Shown piece after piece: positions 25,975-34,248 of a DNA stretch of 64,000 bases. The stretch spans positions 434,001-498,000 of the forward strand of contig NZ_CP083590.1 in the NCBI RefSeq assembly GCF_020099395.1, written 5' to 3'. How positions within the stretch are numbered: position 1 is the first letter of the stretch; every line of letters starts with the position of its first letter. The notes beneath the pieces are model-generated. The model saw only the letters and a list, made by a program, of their open reading frames with translations, made no database searches and was not told the DNA's origin. Source of the DNA: Streptomyces mobaraensis (GTDB lineage Bacteria; Actinomycetota; Actinomycetes; Streptomycetales; Streptomycetaceae). The position numbers and the translations under genes were made by a program.

Positions 25975-27801
25975 GTGCGTACATCCCCCACAACCCCCGG
26001 CCGAATACTGACTGTCGCCGTCGCGGTGGCCGCGGCGGCGGCCATGGCCGGCGGCGCCGTCGCCGCCCCGGCGACGGGCACGGCACACAGCACGACGACC
26101 ACGGTGGCCACGGCGAGACCCGGCTCCGCGGCCTCCCAGGTGGCCGGCGCCGACGTGGTGCGGGCGGCCCGCTCCGCCGCCGTCGCCCACGCCAAGGACA
26201 CCGGCGTCGGCCCGCAGGAGACGCTGACCGTCAAGGACTCCCTGGTCGACCCGGAGGGCAAGCGTCACGTCCGGTTCGAGCGCGCCTACAAGGGCGTTCC
26301 GGTGGTCGGCGGCGACCTCGTCGTCCACCTCGACGCCAAGGGCGGCTACGCGGGCGCCACCCGGGCCGCGCGCCACCAGGTGGCCCTGAAGTCCGTCACG
26401 CCGGAGCTGACGGAGCGTCAGGCCGCCGCCAAGGCCGCCGAGGCGGTCAAGGGCACGGCGGGCCGCACCGAGCTGGTGGTGGACGCCACCGGCGGCACGT
26501 CCGTCCTCGCCTACCGGGTGACCGTCACCGGCGGCCGCGCGGCCGAGAAGGGCGCCCTGCGCGCGGTGACCGTGGACGCCGTCTCGGGGAAGGTCCTCGC
26601 CACCACCCCGCTCACCGACGCGTTCATCTCCCCCAAGCTCAAGGACACCCTGCGCGCCAAGGGCCGCACCGCCGCCCCGCGCCTCGGCGCGGCGGCCACG
26701 CCGCGGACCGCCGGTTCCGGCGCCGCGGCCACCTACCCCGCGCAGGCGAACGGCAACGGCGCCTCGATCTTCGTCGGCACCGTCCCGCTGGTCACCACGC
26801 AGACGGCGCGCAGCGCCTTCACCCTCAAGGACCTCAGCCGCGGCAGCGCCGAGACCCGGACCGCGAGCGGCCAGGAGCTCGAGACCTTCACCAAGGGCAA
26901 GGCGTTCACCAACAGCACCAACCGCTGGGGCAACGGCACCGCCTCCGACCCGACCAGCGCCGCCGTGGACGCCCAGTTCGGCGTCACCAGCACCTTCGAC
27001 TACTACAAGGGCACGTTCGGCCGCAACGGCATCAAGAACGACGGTGTCGGTCCGCGCGCCCTGGTGCACTTCGGCAACAAGGTGGGCAACGCCTTCTGGT
27101 CCCCCGACTGCTGGTGCATGCTCTACGGCGACGGGGACGGCGAAACGTTCAAGCAGCCCCTGGTGGCCCTGGACGTCACCGGCCACGAGCTGACCCACGG
27201 CGTCATCTCGGCCACGGCCGACTTCCAGCCGACCCGGGTGGACGCGCAGGGCAACCAGTTCGGCGAGGCCGGCTCCCTCAACGAGTCGTTCGCGGACATC
27301 TTCGGCACCGGCATGGAGTTCCGCACCAACAACGCGAGCAACCCCCCGAACTACCTGCTCGGCGAGAAGCTCGGCCTGGACCAGCAGTTCCTGCGCCGCC
27401 TCGACAAGCCCTCGCTGGACAAGCTGGAGGGCACGGTCGACTACTGGGACGCCGGCTCCTACGACCGTGAGGTGCACGCCGGTTCGGGCGTCTCCTCGCA
27501 CGCCTTCTACCTGCTCGCCGAGGGCAGCGGCAAGAAGACGATCGGGAAGTTCTCCTACGACTCCCCCACCTACGACGGCCAGTCGGTGACGGGCATCGGC
27601 CGGGACAAGGCGGAGCAGATCTTCTACCGGGCGCTCACCCGGTACATGGTCTCGACGTCCGACTTCCACGACGCCCGCAAGGCCACCCTCCAGGCCGCCG
27701 CGGACATCCACGGCGCCGACAGCGCCGAGTACAAGGCCGTCGACCGCGCCTGGGCCGCGGTCAACGTGACCGAGGCCAACACCCCGTCCGCCCGGCGCTG
27801 A
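25975..27801 (+). CDS. Secreted M4-family neutral metalloprotease
   Basis: Encodes 608 residues as a preproenzyme. A signal peptide comes first (GRILTVAVAVAAAAAMAGGA core, AAPA-type cleavage). An FTP/PepSY propeptide follows (VRFERAYKGVPVVGGDLVV). The catalytic M4 domain binds zinc through His404 and His408 in TGHELTHGV and Glu437 in LNESFADIFG. The active His equivalent is in EVHAGSGVSSHAF, and the family's SGISNYAF-like segment is in the C-terminal half. A 29-residue spacing from His408 to the Glu is longer than in thermolysin (20). The GTG start follows AAGGGCG. It digests extracellular protein. Its terminator has been split by the IS insertion. Confidence 0.95.
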   Translation: MRTSPTTPGRILTVAVAVAAAAAMAGGAVAAPATGTAHSTTTTVATARPGSAASQVAGADVVRAARSAAVAHAKDTGVGPQETLTVKDSLVDPEGKRHVRFERAYKGVPVVGGDLVVHLDAKGGYAGATRAARHQVALKSVTPELTERQAAAKAAEAVKGTAGRTELVVDATGGTSVLAYRVTVTGGRAAEKGALRAVTVDAVSGKVLATTPLTDAFISPKLKDTLRAKGRTAAPRLGAAATPRTAGSGAAATYPAQANGNGASIFVGTVPLVTTQTARSAFTLKDLSRGSAETRTASGQELETFTKGKAFTNSTNRWGNGTASDPTSAAVDAQFGVTSTFDYYKGTFGRNGIKNDGVGPRALVHFGNKVGNAFWSPDCWCMLYGDGDGETFKQPLVALDVTGHELTHGVISATADFQPTRVDAQGNQFGEAGSLNESFADIFGTGMEFRTNNASNPPNYLLGEKLGLDQQFLRRLDKPSLDKLEGTVDYWDAGSYDREVHAGSGVSSHAFYLLAEGSGKKTIGKFSYDSPTYDGQSVTGIGRDKAEQIFYRALTRYMVSTSDFHDARKATLQAAADIHGADSAEYKAVDRAWAAVNVTEANTPSARR

Positions 27802-27811
27802 CGAGGACCGT

Positions 27812-27825
27812 GGGCCCCCGGCCGG
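27812..27825. terminator. Left half of a terminator stem split by the IS30 element
   Basis: GGGCCCCCGGCCGG at 27812-27825 is perfectly complementary to 29130-29143 on the other side of the insertion sequence. Without the IS the two arms would make a 14-bp stem (17 bp counting outer pairs) with a loop of about 24 nt. Interrupted, each arm alone cannot form this hairpin except as a 1.3-kb closed loop. Confidence 0.7.
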
Positions 27826-27835
27826 ACGGCGGTTT

Positions 27836-27839
27836 CTAG
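27836..27839. repeat. Target-site duplication CTAG, left copy
   Basis: CTAG directly abuts the left end of the IS, and an identical CTAG (29116-29119) abuts the right end. The sequence is palindromic, so a shorter 2-3-bp duplication cannot be excluded. Confidence 0.6.
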
Positions 27840-29115
27840 GGATCGTCGCAACACTGGGTTGGTTTGATCAGGCCGTGAGCAGTTTATGCAGGCGCTCGGC
27901 TGGGGTTTCCCAGCCGAGCGTTTTGCGTGGGCGGCCGTTGAGTTCGGCGGCGACGGCGTTGAGGTGCTCGCGGGGGTGGACCGAGAGGTCGGTGCCCTTG
28001 GGGAAGTACTGCCGCAGCAGGCCGTTGGTGTTCTCGTTCGATCCGCGCTGCCAGGGGCTGGCGGGGTCGCAGAAGTAGACGGGGATGTCGGTGGCGAGGG
28101 TGAAGGAGCCGTGGGCGGCCATCTCGGCGCCCTGGTCCCAGGTCAGTGAGCGGGTCAGGTGGCCGGGCAGGCTCTGGACGGTGTTCACCAGGGCGTCGCG
28201 CATGCGTTCCGCGCTGCGGCCGTCGGGGAGGTGCACCAGCATCGTGTAGCGGGTGGCGCGCTCGACCAGGGTGCCGATTGCCGAGCCGCTGTCCTTGCCG
28301 ATGATGAGGTCGCCTTCCCAGTGGCCGGGCACGGCCCGGTCGTCGGCCTCGGCGGGGCGCTCGCCGATCATGATCATCGGGGTGGAGAACCTGGCCTGAC
28401 GGTGCTGGGCCTGGCGGTGCGGTTTGCGGCGGGTACGTCCGGTGCGCAGGGCTCGGGTGAGTTCGCGGCGGAGTTCGCCGCGGCCCTGGACGTAGAGGGC
28501 CTGATAGACGGTCTCGTGGACCACGTGCATCTCCGGCCGCTCGGGGAAGTTCTCCCGCAGAGCCTGACAGATCTGCTCGGGACTCCACCGTAGGGCCAGG
28601 CGGGCCTGGATGAAGTCCCGCAGGGCAGGGTTCTGCCCGATCTTCCCGGTCTTGGGCCGGGGCCGGCGGGCATCAGCGCGGACCTGGGCGGCATAAGGCC
28701 GGTACTGGCCGTTGACCGGATGCCGGTTGCGGCGGATCTCACGGCTGACGGTGGACGGGCTGCGGCCCAGCTCCGCCGCGATGGCGCGGACCGTGGCCTT
28801 CTCCAGCAGCCGGTCGGCTATGTGGATGCGGTCGGCCTCGCACAGATACCGGGACGGGCCGGAAGGCGGTACCACCGCGTTGACCGGTGGTACCGCCTTC
28901 CGGCCGCCAGAGGCATGACGGCCGTTTCGCCAGCGCTTGCCTGTGCGGAGGTTGATGCCGACAATCCGGCTGGCCTCCGCGAAGCTCATTCCTTGATCCA
29001 CAAGCCGGAAGTATTCCTCCCGTTTATGGATCAAAGGAGCATGCCCCGGACGCTTCCGTACCCTGCCGCTCTCGACGTCCATCGCACCCCTTGAACTGGG
29101 GTGTTGCGACGACCA
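27840..29115 (-). mobile_element. IS30-family insertion sequence, complete
   Basis: A 1,276-bp element flanked by CTAG on both sides. Its ends are imperfect inverted repeats: GGATCGTCGCAACAC at the left, and the reverse complement of the right end reads TGGTCGTCGCAACAC (13 of 15 match). A single transposase gene fills it. Both ends and the reading frame are intact, so it could be active. It lies in the loop of a terminator between two convergent genes, so no gene is broken. Confidence 0.88.
27868..29082 (-). CDS. IS30-family transposase
   Basis: Encodes 404 residues. An N-terminal HTH region (MSFAEASRIVGINLRTGKRW) is followed by the IS30 HTH_38 domain (IAAELGRSPSTVSREIRRN) that recognises the ends. 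The integrase core has the DDE acids: first Asp in GHWEGDLIIGKDSGSA, second Asp in LTWDQGAEMA, Glu in NENTNGLLRQYFPKG. The spacing and the NENTNG box are diagnostic for IS30. It is full length with no internal stop. An ATG starts 33 bases inside the right end of the element. Confidence 0.96.
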   Translation of the reverse strand: MDVESGRVRKRPGHAPLIHKREEYFRLVDQGMSFAEASRIVGINLRTGKRWRNGRHASGGRKAVPPVNAVVPPSGPSRYLCEADRIHIADRLLEKATVRAIAAELGRSPSTVSREIRRNRHPVNGQYRPYAAQVRADARRPRPKTGKIGQNPALRDFIQARLALRWSPEQICQALRENFPERPEMHVVHETVYQALYVQGRGELRRELTRALRTGRTRRKPHRQAQHRQARFSTPMIMIGERPAEADDRAVPGHWEGDLIIGKDSGSAIGTLVERATRYTMLVHLPDGRSAERMRDALVNTVQSLPGHLTRSLTWDQGAEMAAHGSFTLATDIPVYFCDPASPWQRGSNENTNGLLRQYFPKGTDLSVHPREHLNAVAAELNGRPRKTLGWETPAERLHKLLTA

Positions 29116-29119
29116 CTAG
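29116..29119. repeat. Target-site duplication CTAG, right copy
   Basis: Direct repeat of the left CTAG at the other end of the IS30 element. The pre-insertion site would read roughly GGTTTCTAGAACCC, itself nearly palindromic. Confidence 0.6.
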
Positions 29120-29129
29120 AACCCAAGGA

Positions 29130-29143
29130 CCGGCCGGGGGCCC
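29130..29143. terminator. Right half of the split terminator stem
   Basis: CCGGCCGGGGGCCC is complementary to 27812-27825 and ends six bases before the stop codon of the esterase gene. Before insertion this hairpin would have ended transcription from both convergent genes. Confidence 0.7.
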
Positions 29144-29149
29144 GCGCGC

Positions 29150-30463
29150 TCACCGGACCCGTTCCACCTCGGGGAACGGGTCCGTCGGCACGTCCCCGGG
29201 CCGGGCGTCCCGGTCGCGCAGCCGCCGGTCGAGGAAGGCCGTGACGAGCGCCCGGGTGATGGCGATCGACCGCCCCGCCGACAGCGCCCCGAGGAGCTCC
29301 GTCACCGTCTCCCGGGACAGCGTGCCGCGTTCGGCCAGGCGCGGCAGCAGCGCGGCGGCGTCGGTGAACGCGCCGTGGGCGGTGTCGTGGACGATCAGCC
29401 GCCGGACGTGTCCCCGGCTGTGCCGGACGAGCGCGTCCCACCCCGGCCGGTTGTCGGCCACGTCCGCGGCCGAACCGATCAGCAGGAACGGGCGGTCGAG
29501 CCCCTTCTCGGCCACCGCTCCCAGCTCGACGCCCGACCCGTCGGCCTTGGTCGGGAAGTGCATCTGCCCGTCGAGGTTGATCCCGGTGACCAGCCGGGTG
29601 TCGTCGCACAGGGCCTGGGCCGCCGTGAAACCGCCCCCGGAGTGCCCGGCCATGCCGGTCCTCGACAGGTCCAGCGCCTCCGCCAGCCCGCGCGGGAGCG
29701 CGCGCTCCGCCGCCGTACGGCCGCCGCGCCGGAGCGCGTGCAGCCGGTCCAGCACGAACGGCACGTCGCCCACCCTGGCCTCCATCGACCGGCGGGTGAG
29801 GGCCGCGAGGTCCGGATTCGGCCGCTTCATCAGCGCGGGGAGGACGGACACCGCGAGCGCCCCGTCCGGGAACAGGACCTCGGACGCCTCGTAGGTGTGA
29901 TCGATGGTGACCACCACGTAGCCGCGCGAGGCCAGTTCCTCGACGAGGCCGGTGCCCCAGGTGCGCGGGTCGCCGGTCCCGGACGACCAGAGCACGACCG
30001 GCCGGGGGCCGCCGGGCAGCACCCGGGCGCCGGGGCGGGCGTGGCTCCGCGTCTCCCGCCAGTCCGTGCTCCCGGGCGGTACCCGGTAGTTGAGGGCGGC
30101 CATGCCGTCCTCCCCGCCGAAGTGGACCGCCGCCGCGGGCTCCATGTGCGGCGCCGGCTCCGCGCCGCCCGTCCCGGGAACCGCCGGGTACCAGAAGCTC
30201 ACCATCACCTCGCGCCTCCGGTCGCGCCGCCAGGGGTCCGGCCGGGCGCTGTCGGTCAGGTGCAGCGCGGCCGTACCGATCGCGTACGGGCCGGTGGGCG
30301 CGGGCAGCCGGAGCGGCGCCGGGCCCGCCTGAGGGCGGCCGGGGACCGCCGCCGCGGCCCGCGCCGCCGGTCCGGCGACGGCGGCCAGCAGGGCGGCGGC
30401 CACCACGGCCCGCCGGCCGGGCGGGGCCGCCGCGGGGTGCTGCCGGGTCTCGTACGTCGGCAC
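29150..30463 (-). CDS. Secreted alpha/beta hydrolase (PAF-acetylhydrolase/lipase-like)
   Basis: Encodes 437 residues. The signal peptide has an n-region RRAVVA with a following hydrophobic core and an ARAAAA cleavage region. The hydrolase core shows the nucleophile elbow GMAGHSGGGFTAAQ (Ser of GHSGG), the oxyanion strand PVVLWSSGTGD, the acid region NLDGQMHFP and the catalytic His in HDTAHGAFTD. The arrangement and length match bacterial PAF-acetylhydrolase/chlorophyllase-like esterases common in Streptomyces. The exact substrate is unknown. The GTG start has AAGGAG five bases upstream. Its original terminator is separated from it by the IS30 insertion. Confidence 0.92.
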   Translation of the reverse strand: MPTYETRQHPAAAPPGRRAVVAAALLAAVAGPAARAAAAVPGRPQAGPAPLRLPAPTGPYAIGTAALHLTDSARPDPWRRDRRREVMVSFWYPAVPGTGGAEPAPHMEPAAAVHFGGEDGMAALNYRVPPGSTDWRETRSHARPGARVLPGGPRPVVLWSSGTGDPRTWGTGLVEELASRGYVVVTIDHTYEASEVLFPDGALAVSVLPALMKRPNPDLAALTRRSMEARVGDVPFVLDRLHALRRGGRTAAERALPRGLAEALDLSRTGMAGHSGGGFTAAQALCDDTRLVTGINLDGQMHFPTKADGSGVELGAVAEKGLDRPFLLIGSAADVADNRPGWDALVRHSRGHVRRLIVHDTAHGAFTDAAALLPRLAERGTLSRETVTELLGALSAGRSIAITRALVTAFLDRRLRDRDARPGDVPTDPFPEVERVR

Positions 30464-30581
30464 GTGCTCTCCTTCCTCGCCCGCCGCGGGCCGGCGGGTC
30501 GCCGCGGCCTCGGCCGTGCCGGGGGCGCGGGTCCATTCTGGCCGGATGCCGCGCGTCGAACGGAGTTCAGTCAGATGGCTG

Positions 30582-30610
30582 TTGACGCCCTGAAGCGAAC
30601 TCTTTGAAGA
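30582..30610 (+). promoter_or_regulatory. Possible promoter for small secreted protein
   Basis: TTGACG (30582-30587), 17 bp, then TGAAGA (30605-30610), about 90 bp before the ATG at 30700. The -35 box is good and the -10 box is weak. Confidence 0.35.
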
Positions 30611-30699
30611 TGCAATGACCACGAGCGCCAAGCCGCGGACGGGAGTTGCGCGGCGGCGTCGTGAAAAACATGTCCGCGACCCCGAAACGGAGTGATCCC

Positions 30700-31077
30700 A
30701 TGACCACGTTACGGAAGAAGCTGCTGACCGGTGGCGCCGCCGCACTCTCCGGCGCCGCGCTGTTGCTGGGCGCGGGGCTCGCCCAGCCGGCCGCCGCGGT
30801 CGACTTCCCGCACGCCGAAGTGGCGTATTTCGCCGCCGGGAGCGATCTGACCGGCAGACAGGCCCCGGTCGACATCACGGACACCACGTGCCACAACCTC
30901 GCCGAACCGGCGCGGTCCGCCGTGAACTTCACCACCGCGGACATCAAGGTGTACTACAACCGCGACTGCCGCACCGGGCTCCCCGACCGGCCGAACGACT
31001 GGTACTTCGGGCTCGGCACCCTGAGCTGGGCGAACTTCTCCTTCCCGGCTCTCAGTTACCAGGTCGTCCGGCACTGA
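30700..31077 (+). CDS. Small secreted protein of unknown function
   Basis: Encodes 125 residues. The signal peptide (MTTLRKKLLTGGAAALSGAA and a hydrophobic run) ends in AQPAAA. The mature part of about 95 residues has two Cys (TTCHN, DCRTG) likely forming one disulfide, and aromatic-rich strands (KVYYNRDC, DWYFGLGTLSWANFSFP). I do not recognise a family. It resembles other small extracellular Streptomyces proteins in design only. The ATG follows GGAG at seven bases. It is convergent with the large phosphatase gene. Confidence 0.78.
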   Translation: MTTLRKKLLTGGAAALSGAALLLGAGLAQPAAAVDFPHAEVAYFAAGSDLTGRQAPVDITDTTCHNLAEPARSAVNFTTADIKVYYNRDCRTGLPDRPNDWYFGLGTLSWANFSFPALSYQVVRH

Positions 31078-31141
31078 CCGGGCCGCGGGAGGGCGTACGG
31101 GAGACGCCGCCCGGCACCGCCTCCCGCGCGCCCTCCCCGCG

Positions 31142-33307
31142 TCAGGCCGCCGGTGACAGCGGCTGCTCCGCCCAGATCGTCTTGCCGGCGGCGGTGAACC
31201 GCGTCCCCCACCGCCGGCAGAGCTGGGCGACCAGCAGCAGCCCCCGGCCGCCCTCGTCGAAGGCCCGGGCCCGGCGCATCCGCGGCGACGTGCTGCTGGC
31301 GTCGGACACCTCGCAGATCAGCGCGCCGTCCCGGATCAGCCGGAGCCGGATGGGCGGCGCGGCGTGCCGGATGGCGTTGGTGACCAGCTCGCTGACGACG
31401 AGTTCCGTGGTGAAGGCGAGCTCCTCCAGCCCCCACGCGGCGAGTTGCCCGGCGACGCGCTTGCGGGCGTCGGCCACCGACGCGGGGTGGTCCGTCAGCT
31501 CCCAGGTGCTCACCCGGTCGGCCGCCAGCGCCCTGGTGCGGGCCAGCAGCAGGGCGACGTCGTCGGCGGGGCGCTCCGGGAGGAGGGCGGCGAGGACGTC
31601 GTCGCAGACCCGCTCCAGCTCCGCGGCGGGCCGGGCCAGGGTCCGCCGCAGCAGCCGGCCGCCGTCCCCGTCGGAGCCGGCACCGGAACCGGCGTCGCGG
31701 CCGGACGCGGAACCGGAGCCGCGTCCCTCCACCAGCCCGTCGGTGTACAGCGCGAGCAGGCTGCCCTCCGGCACCTCCACCTCCAGCGACTCGAACGGCA
31801 GCCCGCCGACGCCCAGCGCCGGCCCGGGAGGCAGCTCCAGGAAGCGGGCGGTGCCGTCGGGGGTCACCAGGACGGGCGGCGGGTGGTCGGCGCTCGCGGC
31901 GACGAGCCGGCGGGAGACCGGGTCGTACACCGCGTAGAGGCAGGACGCGTCCGTCTCCCCCGCCTCGTCGCCGGCGTCGCCGTCCCGCGCCTGGGCCGCC
32001 CGGTCCTGGGCCAGCTGGACGACGAGGTCGTCGAGGTGGGTGAGGAGTTCGTCGGGGGGCAGGTCGATGTCGGCCAGGGTGCGGACGGCCGCGCGCAGCC
32101 GGCCCATGGTGGCGGACGCCTGGAGCCCGTGCCCGACGACGTCGCCGACGACGAGCGCGACCCGGGCCCCGGAGAGCGGGATCACGTCGTACCAGTCGCC
32201 GCCGAGGCCGGCCTGCGCGGTGGCGGGCAGATAGCGGGAGGTGACCTCCACGGCCGCGTGCCCGGGCAGCCGCGCGGGCAGCAGGCTGCGCTGGAGGGTC
32301 AGGGCGACGGCGCGTTCGCGCGCGTACCGCCGGGCGTTCTCGACGCAGACGGCGGCGCGGGCGGTGATCTCCTCGGCGAGCAGCAGGTCGTGGTCGTCGA
32401 ACGGCTCGGAGTCCGGGTGCCGGACGAACAGGGCCAGCCCGGAGACGGTGTCGTGCGCGGCGAGCGGTACGACGAGGAGGGAGCCGACGCCGCGGGCGCG
32501 CACGGCGGGCGGCAGCGTGGGCGAGTCCCCGGCCCAGGAGCGGACGGCCGGTTCGTCGCCGCGGTGGCGGGCGGGTTTGCCGGAGGCGAGGGCGAGGGCG
32601 GGCGGCGAGTGCGGCGGGCAGCGGTAGGTGCCGTCCGATGAGACGGGGGCGGCGGGGTCGGCCGAGTCCTCGGGGACGCTCCAGCGCCGGGCGGTGCGGC
32701 GCAGCTCGACGGGCTCGCCGGGACCGGGCCGCCCGGCCTCCCCGTCGGAGCCGATGCCGTCCGGGAGCAGGTCGACCGCGACGAAGTCGGCGAACCGGCC
32801 GACGGTGGACTCGGCGAGCTCCGCGGCGGTGCGGTCCATGTCCAGGGTGGTGCCGATCCGGGCGCCGGCGTCGTTGACGAGGGCGAGCCGCTGCCGCGCG
32901 CGGTACTCGGCGGTGACGTCCAGGGCGGCGAGGGAGAGCCCTCGGGTGCGGCCGTCGGCGTCCTTGATCGGGGTGAAGAAGCTGGCCCAGGCGCGTTCGC
33001 GGCCGTCGCCGGGGGACACGAAGTAGTTGTCGGCGCGGACGGCCCGGCCGGTGCGGAGGACCTCGTCGCCGATGCGGGCGAACTCCTCGAAAGGTGGTCC
33101 GGGGAGCAGCTCGTCGAGGCGGCGGCCGGTGAGGCCGTCACGGCTCAGGCCGCTCAGCCGGACCATCTCGTCGTTGGCGGTCACCAGCCGGTTGTCCCGG
33201 TCGTAGACGGCGATCCCGATGGGGAACTGGGCCAGCGCCCACCGCCCCAGGTCGGCCGCGTCCTCCGGCGGCGGGCCGGGAGCGTCCGGTGCGGCGTTCG
33301 TGTCCAT
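31142..33307 (-). CDS. PAS-GAF-SpoIIE phosphatase with HATPase domain
   Basis: Encodes 721 residues. A PAS domain (about 20-140, FPIGIAVYDRDNRLVTANDE) is followed by a GAF domain (about 145-340). Next comes a PP2C/SpoIIE phosphatase (GLGGDWYDVIPLSGARVALV, VGDVVGHGLQA, YTDGLVEGRG). The C-terminus is an RsbW-like HATPase (VVSELVTNAIRHA, DEGGRGLLLVAQLCRRWG). This is the typical Streptomyces 'multi-sensor' anti-anti-sigma phosphatase, which may also act as the kinase through its C-terminal domain. It probably controls a sigma factor; the partner is not encoded nearby. The ribosome site before the ATG is weak. It is monocistronic. Confidence 0.94.
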   Translation of the reverse strand: MDTNAAPDAPGPPPEDAADLGRWALAQFPIGIAVYDRDNRLVTANDEMVRLSGLSRDGLTGRRLDELLPGPPFEEFARIGDEVLRTGRAVRADNYFVSPGDGRERAWASFFTPIKDADGRTRGLSLAALDVTAEYRARQRLALVNDAGARIGTTLDMDRTAAELAESTVGRFADFVAVDLLPDGIGSDGEAGRPGPGEPVELRRTARRWSVPEDSADPAAPVSSDGTYRCPPHSPPALALASGKPARHRGDEPAVRSWAGDSPTLPPAVRARGVGSLLVVPLAAHDTVSGLALFVRHPDSEPFDDHDLLLAEEITARAAVCVENARRYARERAVALTLQRSLLPARLPGHAAVEVTSRYLPATAQAGLGGDWYDVIPLSGARVALVVGDVVGHGLQASATMGRLRAAVRTLADIDLPPDELLTHLDDLVVQLAQDRAAQARDGDAGDEAGETDASCLYAVYDPVSRRLVAASADHPPPVLVTPDGTARFLELPPGPALGVGGLPFESLEVEVPEGSLLALYTDGLVEGRGSGSASGRDAGSGAGSDGDGGRLLRRTLARPAAELERVCDDVLAALLPERPADDVALLLARTRALAADRVSTWELTDHPASVADARKRVAGQLAAWGLEELAFTTELVVSELVTNAIRHAAPPIRLRLIRDGALICEVSDASSTSPRMRRARAFDEGGRGLLLVAQLCRRWGTRFTAAGKTIWAEQPLSPAA

Positions 33308-33669
33308 ACGGATTCATCCCGTTGCTCGGTGCGGTTCGGCGGTTCTCGCGATCCGCACGAATCGAGGCCGGACTGATTGTTCCCGCGGGCCGTGGCGGTT
33401 AAGCGTCCGCGGGCGGCGACCGCCGGTTTCCGGGAATTCCGCTCGGCCGATCGGCGGGGGCACGCCCCCGGTACCGCGGCCCCGAACAGGGCCGGTGAGC
33501 GACGGCGAGTCGGCCCTTCCGACGGAAATCCCCGCCCGGCGGAAAGCGGGGACTTCCGCACGGAATTCCCGCGTCCGTCGCCCGGAAATGGCGGGTCCGC
33601 CATTTCCGGGCGGCCGGGGGAATGCCCGAACACCGCGGGCCGCCCTCTTCCCGCGACATCCGGGCGGCG
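33308..33669 (-). other. 362-bp gene-free region with palindrome
   Basis: The region separates the phosphatase start from the mscL stop. It holds the phosphatase promoter, many GGAATTCC/GGAAATGG-like short repeats and the hairpin listed separately. No gene is supported. Confidence 0.5.
33580..33611 (-). terminator. Near-perfect 32-bp palindrome, probable mscL terminator
   Basis: GCCCGGAAATGGCGG and its exact complement are separated by only GT, giving 15 paired bases. It lies about 58 bp past the mscL stop. A hairpin loop would need to open a few central pairs. A protein-binding site is the alternative. Confidence 0.5.
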
Positions 33670-34137
33670 TCAGGGGTGTGCCCGTCCGCCCGCCGCCGGA
33701 AGGTCGGCGCAGCAGTGGCGGCACCGGGTGGCGGCGGCCGGGAGGTCCTCGGAGAGGCAGGACGGGCAGATCCGCAGGGGGCCCGGCTCGTCGAAGACGA
33801 CGACGCCGCGGCGGGCCTGGACGTGCCGGTACGGGAGGACGATGAAGAAGTAGACGACGGCCATGAAGATGAGGAAGTAAATGGCCGCGGAGATGAAGGC
33901 GCCGAGGTCGAGGTAGGTGGCCTTGTTCCCGGCCCGGCCGAGCTGCCAGCCGAGGCCGAGCGAGCGGCCGCCCTGCAGGCTGGCGATGATCGGGTTGATC
34001 ACGAAGTCGGTGAACGCCTTGATGAGGGTGCTCAGCGCCAGCGCGATGATCAGGCCGACCGCGACGACGACGATGTCGCCGCGCATGACGAAGTTCTTGA
34101 ATCCCTTGAGCATGACCGGTTCCCGAGGTTCGGACAT
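33670..34137 (-). CDS. mscL: MscL-type mechanosensitive channel with C-terminal zinc ribbon
   Basis: Encodes 155 residues. The MscL start MLKGFKNFVMRGDIVVVAVG lies at residues 9-28, with TM1 to about 40. TM2 is at about 80-103 (ISAAIYFLIFMAVVYFFIV). It opens under membrane tension in hypo-osmotic shock. After TM2 the usual short helical C-terminus is replaced by CPSC...RCRHC (Cys124, Cys127, Cys139, Cys142), a predicted zinc ribbon. The periplasmic loop is shortened. The ATG start is uncertain by eight residues, because the second Met matches the canonical start of the family. No operon partner is seen. Confidence 0.93.
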   Translation of the reverse strand: MSEPREPVMLKGFKNFVMRGDIVVVAVGLIIALALSTLIKAFTDFVINPIIASLQGGRSLGLGWQLGRAGNKATYLDLGAFISAAIYFLIFMAVVYFFIVLPYRHVQARRGVVVFDEPGPLRICPSCLSEDLPAAATRCRHCCADLPAAGGRAHP

Positions 34138-34197
34138 TTCGGATGTGACGCTCCGAACGCTACCTTTTGCCCGCTCTTTTTCCCGCCGAAAACCGGC

Positions 34198-34228
34198 GGA
34201 GCCGCCCGGGATGTCCCCGGGCGGCTCC
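34198..34228 (-). terminator. Hairpin terminator after secreted protein gene
   Basis: GGAGCCGCCCGGG (34198-34210) pairs perfectly with 34216-34228 across a 5-nt loop, 20 bp beyond the stop of the minus-strand gene ending at 34249. Confidence 0.7.
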
Positions 34229-34248
34229 TCGACTGCCGTCTCCGCGCG

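Noticed and set aside
27868..29082. IS30 transposase disrupting a gene
   Set aside because: Both flanking genes are complete and end outside the element. Only a terminator is split.
31077..31142. Hairpin between the secreted protein and phosphatase genes
   Set aside because: The arms CGCGGGAGGGCG and CGCCCTCCCCGCG need a bulge and a long loop, so I did not list it as a terminator.
33580..33611. Palindrome as an IS end or attachment site
   Set aside because: No transposase or integrase gene is adjacent and no matching second copy was seen, so a terminator is the simpler reading.
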